Assembly: GCA_964346355.1 (NCBI GenBank)
Contig: CAYFUH010000006.1
Span: forward strand, 1-61,207
Direction: 5' to 3'
DNA length: 61,207 bases
Source: UBA6115 sp964346355
Lineage (GTDB): Bacteria > Bacillota > Clostridia > Christensenellales > Aristaeellaceae
In this document: positions 32,658-42,071 of the stretch, in pieces
Layout of the letters: each line of letters begins with the position of its first letter
Position numbering within the stretch: the first letter of the stretch is position 1
Notes under the pieces: model-generated
Databases searched by the model: none
Told to the model about the DNA's origin: nothing
What the model saw: only the letters and a program-made list of their open reading frames with translations
Position numbers and translations under genes: made by a program

Positions 32658-33974
32658 TTATTTTCTGAGCAGTTGCTTGCTTAAATCCGCGACCGCGGCT
32701 TTAATCGGCGGCGTGGTGGAGATCATGGTTTCGATCTTCGCGCAGCCGTGCAGGATGGTGGAGTGATCCCGGCCGCCCAGCATCTCCCCGATCTTGGGCA
32801 GGCTGGTGTCAGTAAGCAGCCGGCTTAGGTACATGATCAGCTGCCGCGGCACTGTGATGTTGCGGCTGCGGCGCGGGCCAATCAAGTCCTCCACGCTGAT
32901 GCTGTAGTAGGCGGAGACGGCCTGCAGCACATCCTCGCTGCTGACGCTGCGCGGCTGGTGATCGGAAATGATCTCCTTGAGCGCTTCCTGCGCCAACTCC
33001 AAGCTGATTTCCTTGCCGGACAGGTTGGAATAGGCTGACAGACGGGTTAGGCTGCCTTCCAACTCACGGATGTTGCTGTCCACATTCTGGGCGATCATCT
33101 GGATGACGTCCTCTGACACCACCATGTTTTCTTCCTTGGCTTTGGAGCGCAAAATGGCACAGCGGGTGTCCATGTCCGGGCGCTGGATGTCCGCGATGAG
33201 GCCGGAAAGGAAGCGGCTGCGCAGACGTTCCTCCAGGTGCGCGATCTCTTTGGGCGGGCGGTCGGATGAAATCACAATCTGCTTGCCCGAGTTGAACAGC
33301 GCGTTGAAGGTATGAAAAAACTCTTCCTGGGTGGAGTCACGCCCCGCGATAAATTGGATATCGTCAATCAGCAGGATGTCCACATTGCGGTATTTGTCGC
33401 GGAACTGGATATTGCGGTTGGTTTGAATGGCGGTAACCAGCTCAATGGTGAAGGTTTCGCTGGTGACGTACTCCAGCCGCGCCTCGGGGCGCTGCTCTAA
33501 AATATAATGACCAATTGCGTGCATTAAGTGCGTTTTGCCTAGACCCACCCCGCCGTAGATGAACAGCGGGTTGTAGGCGTCCGCCGGCGCTTCGGCTACA
33601 GCAAGGGATGCTGCGTGGGCGAAGCGGTTGCCGGAACCTACCACAAAGGATTCAAAGGTATAGCGCTCATTCAGCTGCGGCGCGGGCTTTCGGATAGGGG
33701 ATGCGCCGCTTTTGTACTCCTTGGCTTGCTTGGGCGTGAGGATGGACAGCTTCAGGTCCTTCCCGCTGGCTTCCTTGAGCGCGGAGGTAATGAGCGCGGA
33801 ATAGCGCGGCACCACAAACTGATGGTAAAAATCGGTCTCCGCCTTGATGTAGTAGGTTTCCCCGTTCATGTCAAGCGGGCTGAGCGCGCGCTCTATCCAT
33901 GTGGAATACGTCACGTCGGACATCTCCGCGTGCATGAGGTGACAAGCCTTCTGCCAGATCATCTGGTAATCCAA
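32658..33974 (-). CDS. dnaA: Chromosomal replication initiator protein DnaA
   Basis: A 438-residue initiator. Domain I (about 1-85) interacts with the helicase. The AAA+ domain has Walker A GGVGLGKTHL, Walker B ILLIDDIQFI and the initiator motif. Domain IV has the DnaA-box-binding signature GGRDHSTILHGCAKI. The preferred start is the TTG at 33974, eight nucleotides after GGAG; a further ATG at 33962 is possible, and upstream in-frame codons lack a ribosome binding site. It stands alone: dnaN is not downstream, unlike most Bacillota. AT-rich DNA with DnaA boxes lies just upstream. Confidence 0.96.
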   Translation of the reverse strand: MDYQMIWQKACHLMHAEMSDVTYSTWIERALSPLDMNGETYYIKAETDFYHQFVVPRYSALITSALKEASGKDLKLSILTPKQAKEYKSGASPIRKPAPQLNERYTFESFVVGSGNRFAHAASLAVAEAPADAYNPLFIYGGVGLGKTHLMHAIGHYILEQRPEARLEYVTSETFTIELVTAIQTNRNIQFRDKYRNVDILLIDDIQFIAGRDSTQEEFFHTFNALFNSGKQIVISSDRPPKEIAHLEERLRSRFLSGLIADIQRPDMDTRCAILRSKAKEENMVVSEDVIQMIAQNVDSNIRELEGSLTRLSAYSNLSGKEISLELAQEALKEIISDHQPRSVSSEDVLQAVSAYYSISVEDLIGPRRSRNITVPRQLIMYLSRLLTDTSLPKIGEMLGGRDHSTILHGCAKIETMISTTPPIKAAVADLSKQLLRK

Positions 33975-34034
33975 GTTGCGTTCTCCAAATACAATATACA
34001 CGCTGTATGCAATCAGCGGGGGTAAAAAAAACAA

Positions 34035-34370
34035 GCATAGCCTGTTTTTAAGTGAAAAACTGTGGATAAACTACTGTGGATAAGTCCATCGCAGCATCTG
34101 ACCACGCGCTCATTCTATCACGGATAAAGGCTGGAATCAAATAGACGAAACAAGCACTTTCATGCATGAAGAGCAGGCTGTTGATAATCAAAAACGCAAT
34201 ACCTTGTGGTTGCAAGCCTGTATAACCCCAAGAAACTCCGCGAAAACGTATTATTATACATTTTGTCCGTATAATTCGTAAACATATTTCTTTTTGCTGT
34301 CAAATATTAATTTGCGGATACAAAATAATACAGCAATTTTACAAAAGGTCCGGACACAATCTTGCTGATA
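34035..34370. other. Probable chromosomal origin of replication (oriC)
   Basis: A 460-nt non-coding gap separates dnaA from the divergent transporter gene. Two perfect DnaA boxes (TGTGGATAA on the plus strand, 34061-34069 and 34075-34083) sit beside dnaA. A near-match TGTTGATAA lies at 34179-34187 and a weaker CACGGATAA near 34119. A markedly AT-rich stretch at about 34236-34345, with runs such as TATTATTATACA, could be the unwinding element. The AT content contrasts sharply with the surrounding GC-rich genes. Confidence 0.75.
34061..34083 (-). promoter_or_regulatory. Tandem DnaA boxes
   Basis: Two copies of TTATCCACA on the minus strand (34069-34061 and 34083-34075), start-to-start 14 nt. 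They may serve both origin firing and dnaA autoregulation. Confidence 0.85.
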
Positions 34371-34373
34371 TGT

Positions 34374-34402
34374 CTGACATTTATTTGATTTTCATGTATA
34401 CT
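34374..34402 (+). promoter_or_regulatory. Promoter of the UMF1-type transporter gene
   Basis: CTGACA (34374-34379), 17-nt spacer, TATACT (34397-34402), 34 nt before the chosen start. Its position supports the shorter protein start at 34436. Confidence 0.65.
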
Positions 34403-34435
34403 GTGGCTAACAGTTTTTCAAACAGGAGGTACTCC

Positions 34436-36037
34436 ATGAGCATGGACAAGCAGGGTCGGTTTACCAAAAAGGAGCGCAGTTGGATTTTGTACGACTGGGC
34501 GAACTCTGTCTACGCCACCAATATCATGGCCGCCATCTTCCCCACCATCTTTGTGGCCGTCGCGGGTGAGGCCGGGGATCTGTGGTGGGGTTACGGCACC
34601 AGTTTTGCCACCTTGATCATCGCGATTTTAGCCCCCTTCCTGGGTTCCATCGCGGACTATCAGGGCATGAAGAAGAAGCTGTTCACCGCCTTTATGCTGG
34701 TTGGTGTCATCAGTACCGCCCTGATTGCTGCGACCAACGACTGGCGGATTATGCTGGTGGCCTATGTGGTTTCAAAAATCGGTTTTTCCGGCTCCAACCT
34801 CTTTTATGACAGCTTTTTAACCGACGTCACCACGGATGAGCGAATGGACAAGGTGTCCTCCTGGGGCTACGCCATGGGCTATATCGGCGGCAGCACCATC
34901 CCCTTTGTCATCTCCATCGGCGTCCTGCTGGCGCTGGGCTACTCCAGCCCCTTCGCCCAGAAGTTCTCCATTCTCATCACCTCTGCCTGGTGGCTGGTAT
35001 TTACCATCCCCTTCCTGCGCAATGTGGAACAGGAACATTATATTGAGCGGCCTGAGCGGATTTCCTTAAAGGATGCCTTCGCAAACGTGCTGAGAACATC
35101 CCGGGATATCGCCAGCCAGCGCGGCATGCTGATGTTTATCATCGCCTATTTCTTCTATATTGACGGTGTGGGCACGGTGATCAGCATTTCCACAGCCTAT
35201 GGCGCGGCTTTGGGCCTGGGCGCGACCGGCATGATCCTGGCGCTGTTGGTGACCCAAATTGTGGCCATGCCCAGCTCCATCCTTTTTGCGAAGCTGGCGC
35301 AGAAAATCACCACCCGCAAAGCCATTCTGATTGCCATCGCGGTCTATATGTTCATCAGCCTGGTGGGCTTTTATATGGGCTTTAGCTTGGAGCCCCACCA
35401 GGACGCCTACCGGGATGCCTTCAAGGCCGAACGCACCAGCATCACCGCGCACTTTGAAGGCTTAACCTTTGAGAATCGGGATGCCGCGAAAAAAGCGTTT
35501 GAAGGTGCCCTGAACAAGGCGGAGGGCGCCGTGATTGACAAGGACCAAAAGGCGCTGGAAGAGCTGGCGCTTACGATTCCGGGCGCTTCCGCCGCGGATG
35601 AAGCCTTAGCAAAGCAACTGCGGGAACAGCTTGTTGGGGACCTGGTTGCCTTCAAGGCCGCAAATAACGACATCATCATAAAATACCAGGATGCCATTGG
35701 CTTCTCGACCACGCTGTTCTGGGCGATGGCCGTCATGGTGGGCACCATGCAAGGCGGCATCCAAGCCACCAGCCGCAGCTACTTTGGCAAGCTGGTGCCC
35801 AAGAAACGCTCCAACGAATACTTTGGCTTCTTTGACATCTTTGGCAAGTTCGCCACCGTCATTGGCCCCTTCCTGTACGCCACGATCGGCGGGCTCACCG
35901 GCCGCTCCTCCTATGGGGCGCTCTGCCTGGTGCTGCTGTTCCTGGCAGGCTTCGTCATTTTGATTCTGGCCAAAAAACCGCTGGAGGAACTGGAAGCCCA
36001 GCGGGCACAGCAGGCTTTGCTGGAAGCACAGGAATAA
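34436..36037 (+). CDS. MFS transporter, UMF1/Atg22-like, with a large helical insert
   Basis: A 533-residue major facilitator with about twelve hydrophobic segments. The family hallmark ILYDWANSVYATNI is at 17-30 and a conserved TSRSYFGKLVPK segment lies in the C-terminal half. Between hydrophobic segments nine and ten (about residues 319-420) is a charged, Ala-rich, apparently helical insert of about 100 residues, absent from ordinary 420-residue relatives. By MFS topology this loop faces outward. The ATG at 34436 is preceded by AGGAGG at 6 nt and by a promoter. The substrate is unknown; UMF1 proteins may export amino acids. Confidence 0.88.
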   Translation: MSMDKQGRFTKKERSWILYDWANSVYATNIMAAIFPTIFVAVAGEAGDLWWGYGTSFATLIIAILAPFLGSIADYQGMKKKLFTAFMLVGVISTALIAATNDWRIMLVAYVVSKIGFSGSNLFYDSFLTDVTTDERMDKVSSWGYAMGYIGGSTIPFVISIGVLLALGYSSPFAQKFSILITSAWWLVFTIPFLRNVEQEHYIERPERISLKDAFANVLRTSRDIASQRGMLMFIIAYFFYIDGVGTVISISTAYGAALGLGATGMILALLVTQIVAMPSSILFAKLAQKITTRKAILIAIAVYMFISLVGFYMGFSLEPHQDAYRDAFKAERTSITAHFEGLTFENRDAAKKAFEGALNKAEGAVIDKDQKALEELALTIPGASAADEALAKQLREQLVGDLVAFKAANNDIIIKYQDAIGFSTTLFWAMAVMVGTMQGGIQATSRSYFGKLVPKKRSNEYFGFFDIFGKFATVIGPFLYATIGGLTGRSSYGALCLVLLFLAGFVILILAKKPLEELEAQRAQQALLEAQE

Positions 36038-36052
36038 CAAGGCATAAACAGT

Positions 36053-36091
36053 AAAAGACCCGCCGGATTGCGTTTGCCCGGCGGGTCTTTT
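36053..36091. terminator. Bidirectional terminator between transporter and aldo/keto reductase
   Basis: AAAAGACCCGCCGG and CCGGCGGGTCTTTT pair perfectly over 14 bp around an 11-nt loop, with T-tracts on both sides. The two flanking genes converge here. Confidence 0.94.
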
Positions 36092-36107
36092 TACTGAAGA
36101 AAGCGCT

Positions 36108-37091
36108 TTACAGGGCGCCGACTACGTCGTGGGGCAGGTACAATTCCTCCAGGTAGCTCATCTCCTCCGCCGTCAGCTTAACATCCACCGCTTTCACCGC
36201 ATCCTCCACATGGTGCAGTTTGGTCGCGCCGATAATGGGCGCGGCCAGCATGGGCTTGTGCATCAGCCAGGCCAGGGCAATCTGGCTCATGGATACGCCG
36301 TGGTCCGCTGCAATCCGGGCAACGCGCTCCACAATGGCGCTGTCCTGTTCCTCTGTTTTGGCGTATTTTGAGATGGCGACCTGGTCGGTCAAAAGGCGCT
36401 TGGTATCCCCTTCCCCAAGCTTTCTGGACAGCCGGCCAGCCGCCAGCGGGCTGTAGGGCGTCAGCGCGACACCAGCGTCCTGGCAGTAGGGCACCATCTC
36501 GCGCTCCTCCTCACGGTAGAGCAGGTTCCAGTGGTTTTGCATGGACACAAAATTGCTCCAGCCATGCTTGTCCGCTACATTCCTGGCTTTCTGGAACTGC
36601 CAGGCATACATGGCGGACGCACCCAGGTATCGCACCTTGCCCGCACGCACGGCATCGTTCAAGGCGTCCATGGTTTCCTCAATGGGGGTGTGGTAATCCC
36701 AGCGGTGGATGATATACAGGTCGATATAATCCGTGCCCAGGCGCTTGAGGCTGTGGTCCAATTCTGACAGGATGGCCTTGCGCGACAGACCACTGCCGTT
36801 GGGTGTTTCCCGCATGGTGCTGAACACCTTGGTGGCAATGACTACATCGTCCCGGCTGGCATATTCCTTCAGCGCGCGGCCCAGGTATTCCTCGCTGGTG
36901 CCCAGGGAATAGACATTGGCTGTGTCAAAGAAATTGATGCCTACATCCAATGCTTTTTTAATGACTTCCCGGGAGCCGGCCTCATCCAGCACCCATTTGT
37001 GCACCCAGTTGTTGGCATCTCCAAAACTCATGCAACCCAAGCACACCCGGGATACATCCAGCCCGGTTGTTCCCAATTTTACATACTTCAT
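36108..37091 (-). CDS. Aldo/keto reductase
   Basis: A 327-residue NADPH-dependent oxidoreductase with a TIM-barrel fold. Catalytic residues fit the family: Asp in FFDTANVYS with its Tyr, Lys in IATKVF and His in YIIHRWD. It most resembles the YcsN/YhdN-type group that reduces aldehydes. The start is the ATG at 37091 after AGGAGGG. The gene follows mnmE by 8 nt and is probably cotranscribed. Substrate unknown. Confidence 0.92.
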   Translation of the reverse strand: MKYVKLGTTGLDVSRVCLGCMSFGDANNWVHKWVLDEAGSREVIKKALDVGINFFDTANVYSLGTSEEYLGRALKEYASRDDVVIATKVFSTMRETPNGSGLSRKAILSELDHSLKRLGTDYIDLYIIHRWDYHTPIEETMDALNDAVRAGKVRYLGASAMYAWQFQKARNVADKHGWSNFVSMQNHWNLLYREEEREMVPYCQDAGVALTPYSPLAAGRLSRKLGEGDTKRLLTDQVAISKYAKTEEQDSAIVERVARIAADHGVSMSQIALAWLMHKPMLAAPIIGATKLHHVEDAVKAVDVKLTAEEMSYLEELYLPHDVVGAL

Positions 37092-37099
37092 TTTCCCTC

Positions 37100-38458
37100 C
37101 TATTTTCCAACGCAAAACGTCGCGAAGACTTCATCCAGCAGCGCTTCGCTGAAGTTATCGCCCGTGATCTCCCCCAGGCGGGCCAGGGCTTCGTTCAAAT
37201 CCACCGCGCACAAATCAAGCGGCAAGCCATCCTGCATCGCCTGCGCCGCGCGTTTGAGGGCCTCTGCCGCCTGTCTGGCAAGTTTCATATGCCGCGCCAG
37301 CGTCAAGGCGTTTTGCCCGGGGTTGCCGGCCGCTGCGCGCAAGCGGGCGCGCAGCGCGTCCAAACCGATGCCAAGCTGCGCGGACAGGGTCATGGTTTCG
37401 TCTTTTGGAATCTGCTCACCTAACAGCCATTCTGAAAACCCCGGATGCTCCGGCAGGTCCGACTTGTTGAAAATGTAGAGGTTTTCCATTCCCTTAATCA
37501 GGCGCAAAATTGCCTCGTCCTCCGCGTCCGGCTTTTGGCCGATGTCCAGCACCATTAATCGCAGATCCGCGCTTTTGATGGCCTCCCGCGCGCGGTTCAC
37601 CCCGATGCGCTCTACTGTCTCCAAGCTGTCCCTGATACCGGCGGTGTCCTTTAAATGAATGCGGATGCCGTCTAATTGGATGCTGCCCTCTACCGTATCG
37701 CGTGTGGTGCCGGGGATATCGGTCACAATGGCGCGGTCCTCCATCAAAAGGGCATTGAGCAGGGAGGACTTGCCCGCGTTGGGCTTGCCGCAGATAACCA
37801 CGCGCAGGCCTTCCTCCAGCACGGCAGCACCCCGCTCATCACAGGCCGCCATCAGTTTGTCTGCCAGATTGATTAACTCCGGCGCGATGACGCCGACAGC
37901 CTCTTCCTCCTCGATCTCCTCCGGGTAATCAATGGCAGCGGTCACGCCTGCCATCAGGGAGATCAACTCTGTTTGCGCCTCCTGCACAAAGCGCAGCGTA
38001 CCGCCCTGCAGCTGGCGCAGCGCCGCGTCTGCGGCCTGCTGCCCGGTGGCGGAGATCAACTGCATCACCGCTTCCGCCTGGCTTAAATCAATCCGGCCGT
38101 TTTCAAAGGCACGGCGGGTAAACTCCCCCGGCAGGGCGGCCTCTGCCCCCAGGTGAAACACGGCCTTTAAAACGCTTGAGACCACCTGCTCCCCGCCATG
38201 GACCTGAATCTCCGCCACGTCCTCCCGGGTGTAGCTGCGCGGCGCACGCATGACCACAGCCATGCACTCATCAAGGGGATGCCCATCCAACACGATGTGG
38301 CCGTACATCATCATCCGGTCAACAAAGGCTGTTTGATTGCCGGCTGGCACAAAGAGTTTTTTTAGAATGTCAATTGCATCCGGACCCGAAATCCGGATGA
38401 CGGCAAGGCCGCCTTTGCCAGGCGGTGTCGCGAGCGCCGCGATGGTGCTTGTGTTCAT
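37100..38458 (-). CDS. mnmE: tRNA modification GTPase MnmE
   Basis: A 452-residue enzyme that, with MnmG, installs the cmnm5 or related group on U34 of certain tRNAs. It has an N-terminal tetrahydrofolate-binding domain, a central GTPase domain with GKPNAGKSSLLNAL and DIPGTTRD, NKSD as G4 motif, and the C-terminal FCVGK cysteine motif. The ATG at 38458 follows AAGGGGGAG. In most Bacillota it lies with mnmG, rsmG, yidC and rnpA; here none of these is beside it. Confidence 0.96.
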   Translation of the reverse strand: MNTSTIAALATPPGKGGLAVIRISGPDAIDILKKLFVPAGNQTAFVDRMMMYGHIVLDGHPLDECMAVVMRAPRSYTREDVAEIQVHGGEQVVSSVLKAVFHLGAEAALPGEFTRRAFENGRIDLSQAEAVMQLISATGQQAADAALRQLQGGTLRFVQEAQTELISLMAGVTAAIDYPEEIEEEEAVGVIAPELINLADKLMAACDERGAAVLEEGLRVVICGKPNAGKSSLLNALLMEDRAIVTDIPGTTRDTVEGSIQLDGIRIHLKDTAGIRDSLETVERIGVNRAREAIKSADLRLMVLDIGQKPDAEDEAILRLIKGMENLYIFNKSDLPEHPGFSEWLLGEQIPKDETMTLSAQLGIGLDALRARLRAAAGNPGQNALTLARHMKLARQAAEALKRAAQAMQDGLPLDLCAVDLNEALARLGEITGDNFSEALLDEVFATFCVGK

Positions 38459-38476
38459 CTGCTCCCCCTTTTGTAC

Positions 38477-38505
38477 AGTATATAAGAGCATTCTATTAAG
38501 GGCAA
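38477..38505 (-). promoter_or_regulatory. Promoter of mnmE
   Basis: On the minus strand TTGCCC (38505-38500), 17 nt, TATACT (38482-38477), 18 nt before the start codon. The transcript would have a very short leader. Confidence 0.6.
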
Positions 38506-38511
38506 GGTTCG

Positions 38512-38540
38512 TTGAATCCCCCACGCGCTTTTAGTATACT
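38512..38540 (+). promoter_or_regulatory. Promoter of the dnaE-led operon
   Basis: TTGAAT (38512-38517), 17-nt spacer, TATACT (38535-38540), 24 nt before dnaE. It is nearly back to back with the mnmE promoter; the two -35 boxes are 6 nt apart. Confidence 0.7.
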
Positions 38541-38564
38541 AGAAGCATACCAAGGAGGACGATG

Positions 38565-41500
38565 ATGGCATTTGCACACCTGCATTTACATACGGAATAT
38601 AGCCTGCTGGACGGCGCCTGCCGCATTAAGCCGCTGATTGCGCAGCTCAAGGAGCTGGGCATGGACACCTGCGCTCTCACCGACCACGGTGTGCTGTATG
38701 GCGCGGTTGATTTTTACAAGGAATGCAAGCGGCATGGCATACACCCCGTCATAGGATGTGAGGTTTATGTAACCCAGGACATGCGCGAGAAATCCGGCGC
38801 CAACCGGGAGTACAGCCACCTTATTTTGTTGTGCGAGAACATGACGGGCTACCAAAACCTGATGAAATTAAGCAGCGCGGGCTTTACCGAGGGCTTTTAT
38901 TACAAGCCGCGGATTGACCTGGCCCTCTTAAAAGAGCACCACGAAGGCTTGATCGCCAGCTCCGCCTGTTTGTCGGGTGAGCTGCCCAAACTGCTGCTTG
39001 AAAACCGCTTTGAGGACGCGAAGGCACATGCCCTTTTGATGCAGGACATCATGGGGGCGGGCAATTATTTCATTGAGGTGATGGACCACCATATCCGGGA
39101 GCAAAAGCTGGTGATTCCGCAATTGGTCAAGCTGTCCCGGGAGACTGGCATTCCCCTGATTGTGACCAATGACTGCCACTACCTAAAAAAAGAGGACGCA
39201 CCAGCGCAGGAGGTGCTGATGTGCATCCAGACGGGCAAGACCCTGGAGGATGAGCAGCGCATGCGCATGGAGACGGAGGAGCTTTACGTCAAAAGCGAGG
39301 AAGAGATGCGCGCGCTTTTCCCCCATCTGGGCGAAGCCATCACCCGCACGCATGAGATCGCCATGCGCTGCCAGGTGGATTTTGATTTTTCCGCCCACCA
39401 CCTGCCCCTGTACATCCCCAATGAAGACACCGGTGAAAGCAACGAAGAATTGCTGCGGCGGCTGTGTCTTGAGGGGCTGCATGCGCGGTATCCCAACGAT
39501 CCCCAGGCAGCCATCCAGCGCCTGGAATATGAGCTGGATGTCATTTTCAGCATGGGCTTTGTGGATTATTTCCTGATTGTGTGGGATTTTATCCGCTTTG
39601 CGCGGGAGCAGAACATCATGGTGGGCCCTGGCCGCGGCAGCGGCGCTGGCTCTATTGTCGCCTACTGTCTGAATATCACCCAGCTGGATCCCTTGAAATA
39701 CAACCTGCTGTTTGAGCGGTTTTTGAACCCCGAGCGCGTGTCCATGCCCGATTTGGACATCGACCTGTGCTATGAGCGCCGGGGTGAGGTGATTGACTAT
39801 GTGGCGGGCAAGTACGGCCATGACCACGTGGCGCAGATTATCACCTTTGGCACCATGGCTGCCCGCGGCGTCATCCGTGATGTGGGCAGGGTGCTGGGCT
39901 ACACCTATCAGGAGACCGACCAGGTCGCCAAGCTGGTGCCGATGGAATTGAACATTACGCTGGAGCGTGCGCTCAACCAAAGCCCGCAGCTACGGGATTT
40001 GCGGCAGGACAACCCGCGCGTCCGGCGCCTGCTGGATACCGCCTCCCTGTTGGAGGGCATGCCGCGCCACGCCGCGACCCATGCGGCCGGTGTATTGATT
40101 ACCCAGAAGCCCTTGACCGACTACGTGCCGCTGCAGACCAATGACGCGGTCATCACCACGCAGTACCCCATGGGCAATTTAGAGGAATTGGGGCTGCTGA
40201 AGACTGACTTTTTGGGCCTGCGCACCCTGACGGTGATCCGGGACGCACTGGCGTTGATGGCACTCTCCGGCGTTCACATGACAGCGGATGACATCCCCAT
40301 TGATGACCCGTCTGTTTACGCCATGCTGTCCACAGGTGACACCGATGGCCTGTTCCAGCTGGAAAGCGCGGGCATGCGCAGCTTTATCGCGGAGCTCAAG
40401 CCCGAGACCTTTGAGGACATCATCGCCGCCATCTCCCTGTACCGGCCAGGGCCCATGGCCTCTATCCCCCGCTTTATCCAGGGCAAGAACAACCCAGGGA
40501 GCATAAGTTACATCACGCCGGAGCTGGCGCCCATCTTAGGCGTCACCTACGGCTGTATGGTATACCAGGAACAGGTGATGCAAATTGTGCGTGACCTGGC
40601 GGGCTTCAGCTATGGCCGCAGCGACCAGATCCGCCGGGCGATGAGCAAAAAGAAAAAAGAGATCATGGACAGGGAGAAGGAAATCTTCATCCATGGGTCC
40701 AAGGAAGACGGTGTGCCCGGCTGCCTGGCAAACGGCATCAGCAGGGAAGCAGCGGAGGCCATTTATGAAGAGATGATTGCCTTTGCCAGCTACGCCTTCA
40801 ACAAATCCCACGCCGCGCCCTATGCCCTGCTAAGTGTCAAAACGGCCTGGCTCAAGCGCCATTACCCGGCCGAGTTCATGGCGGCGCTCATCAACTCCTA
40901 CCTGGGCAACGCGGGCAAGGTCGCTGTCTATGTGCAGTTTTGCCGGCGCAATGAGATCCCCGTCCTGCCGCCCTTGATTAACCACTCCCATGTCAAGTTT
41001 GTTGTGGATACACACGAAGGCAAAAAGGGCATCCGCTTTGGCCTCAACGCCATCAAAAGCCTGGGCGAGAAGGCCGCGCTGGCGATTGTGGCCGAACGGC
41101 AAAAACGCGGGGATTTCCGCGACATCTTTGATTTTTGCGAGCGGGTGGACGGCAGCACCGTCAACAAGCGCGCGGTGGAAGCCTTGATTAAAGCCGGCGC
41201 GTTTGACGGCCTGGGCGGTAGCCGGGTGCAGTGCATGCAGGTGTACGAAGCCGTGATGGAGCAGCAGGCACGGCAAAAACGCAACCACCACAAAAACCAG
41301 TTGTCCCTCTTTGACGCTGCTTTTGAGGACCGCTTTGAGCTGAGCGCCATCTCCTATCCGGATGTAGAGGAATACCCCAAAAGCACGCTGCTGGCGATGG
41401 AAAAGGAAGTGGCCGGCATCTACATCACCGGCCACCCCCTGGATGAGTACGCGCATGAGCTGGACAAGCTGGCCTGGTCCACCAAGGTGCTGGATGAACT

Positions 41501-42071
41501 GACGGAGCGGGAGGACCACGGCCTGACAGAGGACGGACGCCAGGTCTCTCTTGGGGGGCTTGTGGCAGGTGTAAACCAGAAGGCAACACGCAAGGGTGAC
41601 ATCATGGCCTTTGTGACGCTGGAGGACTTAACCGGGCAGGTGGAGTGCCTGTTCTTTCCCCGGGTGTGGGAGCGGTTCGCGCACCTGATCCGCGAGGACC
41701 TGGCTTGCCTTTTGACCGGCAAACTGTCAGTGCAGGAGGACAGGCCGACCAGCCTGATTGTAGACAGCGCGCGCGTGCTACGGGCGCAGGAAAAACCATC
41801 CGCAAAGGAACCTGAGGAAAACGAGACTTTACTTGCCAAAAACGCACCCATCAAGTTATACTTACAGGCAGCCCGTGAACAGATGCCAGCCTGTGAAAAA
41901 CTGCTCAAACGGCAGCCTGGTCACATCCCGGTGTATTTTCACCTGAAAGATGAACAGATGACCTTGCTGGCACCCCGGGACTGGTGGGTCAAGGAAGCGC
42001 TGGACGCCCGCGCGGACTTGCTGACAATCCTGCCAAGTGAACAAATCAAGGTGGTGAACAAAGCAACATGA
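38565..42071 (+). CDS. dnaE: DNA polymerase III alpha subunit DnaE
   Basis: A 1168-residue replicative polymerase of the DnaE type. The PHP domain starts with HLHLHTEYSLLDGA. The palm carries catalytic aspartates in MPDLDIDL (about 395-400) and a GPGRGSGAGSIV block. A helix-hairpin-helix region and an OB fold (TLEDLTGQVECLFFP) follow. No exonuclease domain is fused, so it is not PolC. The second of two adjacent ATGs is preferred by spacing from AAGGAGG. It heads a chain of seven overlapping genes. Confidence 0.97.
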   Translation: MAFAHLHLHTEYSLLDGACRIKPLIAQLKELGMDTCALTDHGVLYGAVDFYKECKRHGIHPVIGCEVYVTQDMREKSGANREYSHLILLCENMTGYQNLMKLSSAGFTEGFYYKPRIDLALLKEHHEGLIASSACLSGELPKLLLENRFEDAKAHALLMQDIMGAGNYFIEVMDHHIREQKLVIPQLVKLSRETGIPLIVTNDCHYLKKEDAPAQEVLMCIQTGKTLEDEQRMRMETEELYVKSEEEMRALFPHLGEAITRTHEIAMRCQVDFDFSAHHLPLYIPNEDTGESNEELLRRLCLEGLHARYPNDPQAAIQRLEYELDVIFSMGFVDYFLIVWDFIRFAREQNIMVGPGRGSGAGSIVAYCLNITQLDPLKYNLLFERFLNPERVSMPDLDIDLCYERRGEVIDYVAGKYGHDHVAQIITFGTMAARGVIRDVGRVLGYTYQETDQVAKLVPMELNITLERALNQSPQLRDLRQDNPRVRRLLDTASLLEGMPRHAATHAAGVLITQKPLTDYVPLQTNDAVITTQYPMGNLEELGLLKTDFLGLRTLTVIRDALALMALSGVHMTADDIPIDDPSVYAMLSTGDTDGLFQLESAGMRSFIAELKPETFEDIIAAISLYRPGPMASIPRFIQGKNNPGSISYITPELAPILGVTYGCMVYQEQVMQIVRDLAGFSYGRSDQIRRAMSKKKKEIMDREKEIFIHGSKEDGVPGCLANGISREAAEAIYEEMIAFASYAFNKSHAAPYALLSVKTAWLKRHYPAEFMAALINSYLGNAGKVAVYVQFCRRNEIPVLPPLINHSHVKFVVDTHEGKKGIRFGLNAIKSLGEKAALAIVAERQKRGDFRDIFDFCERVDGSTVNKRAVEALIKAGAFDGLGGSRVQCMQVYEAVMEQQARQKRNHHKNQLSLFDAAFEDRFELSAISYPDVEEYPKSTLLAMEKEVAGIYITGHPLDEYAHELDKLAWSTKVLDELTEREDHGLTEDGRQVSLGGLVAGVNQKATRKGDIMAFVTLEDLTGQVECLFFPRVWERFAHLIREDLACLLTGKLSVQEDRPTSLIVDSARVLRAQEKPSAKEPEENETLLAKNAPIKLYLQAAREQMPACEKLLKRQPGHIPVYFHLKDEQMTLLAPRDWWVKEALDARADLLTILPSEQIKVVNKAT

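Noticed and set aside
34370..34435. Earlier start for the UMF1-type transporter
   Set aside because: It would overlap the -35/-10 promoter at 34374-34402, and the AGGAGG lies just before the ATG at 34436.
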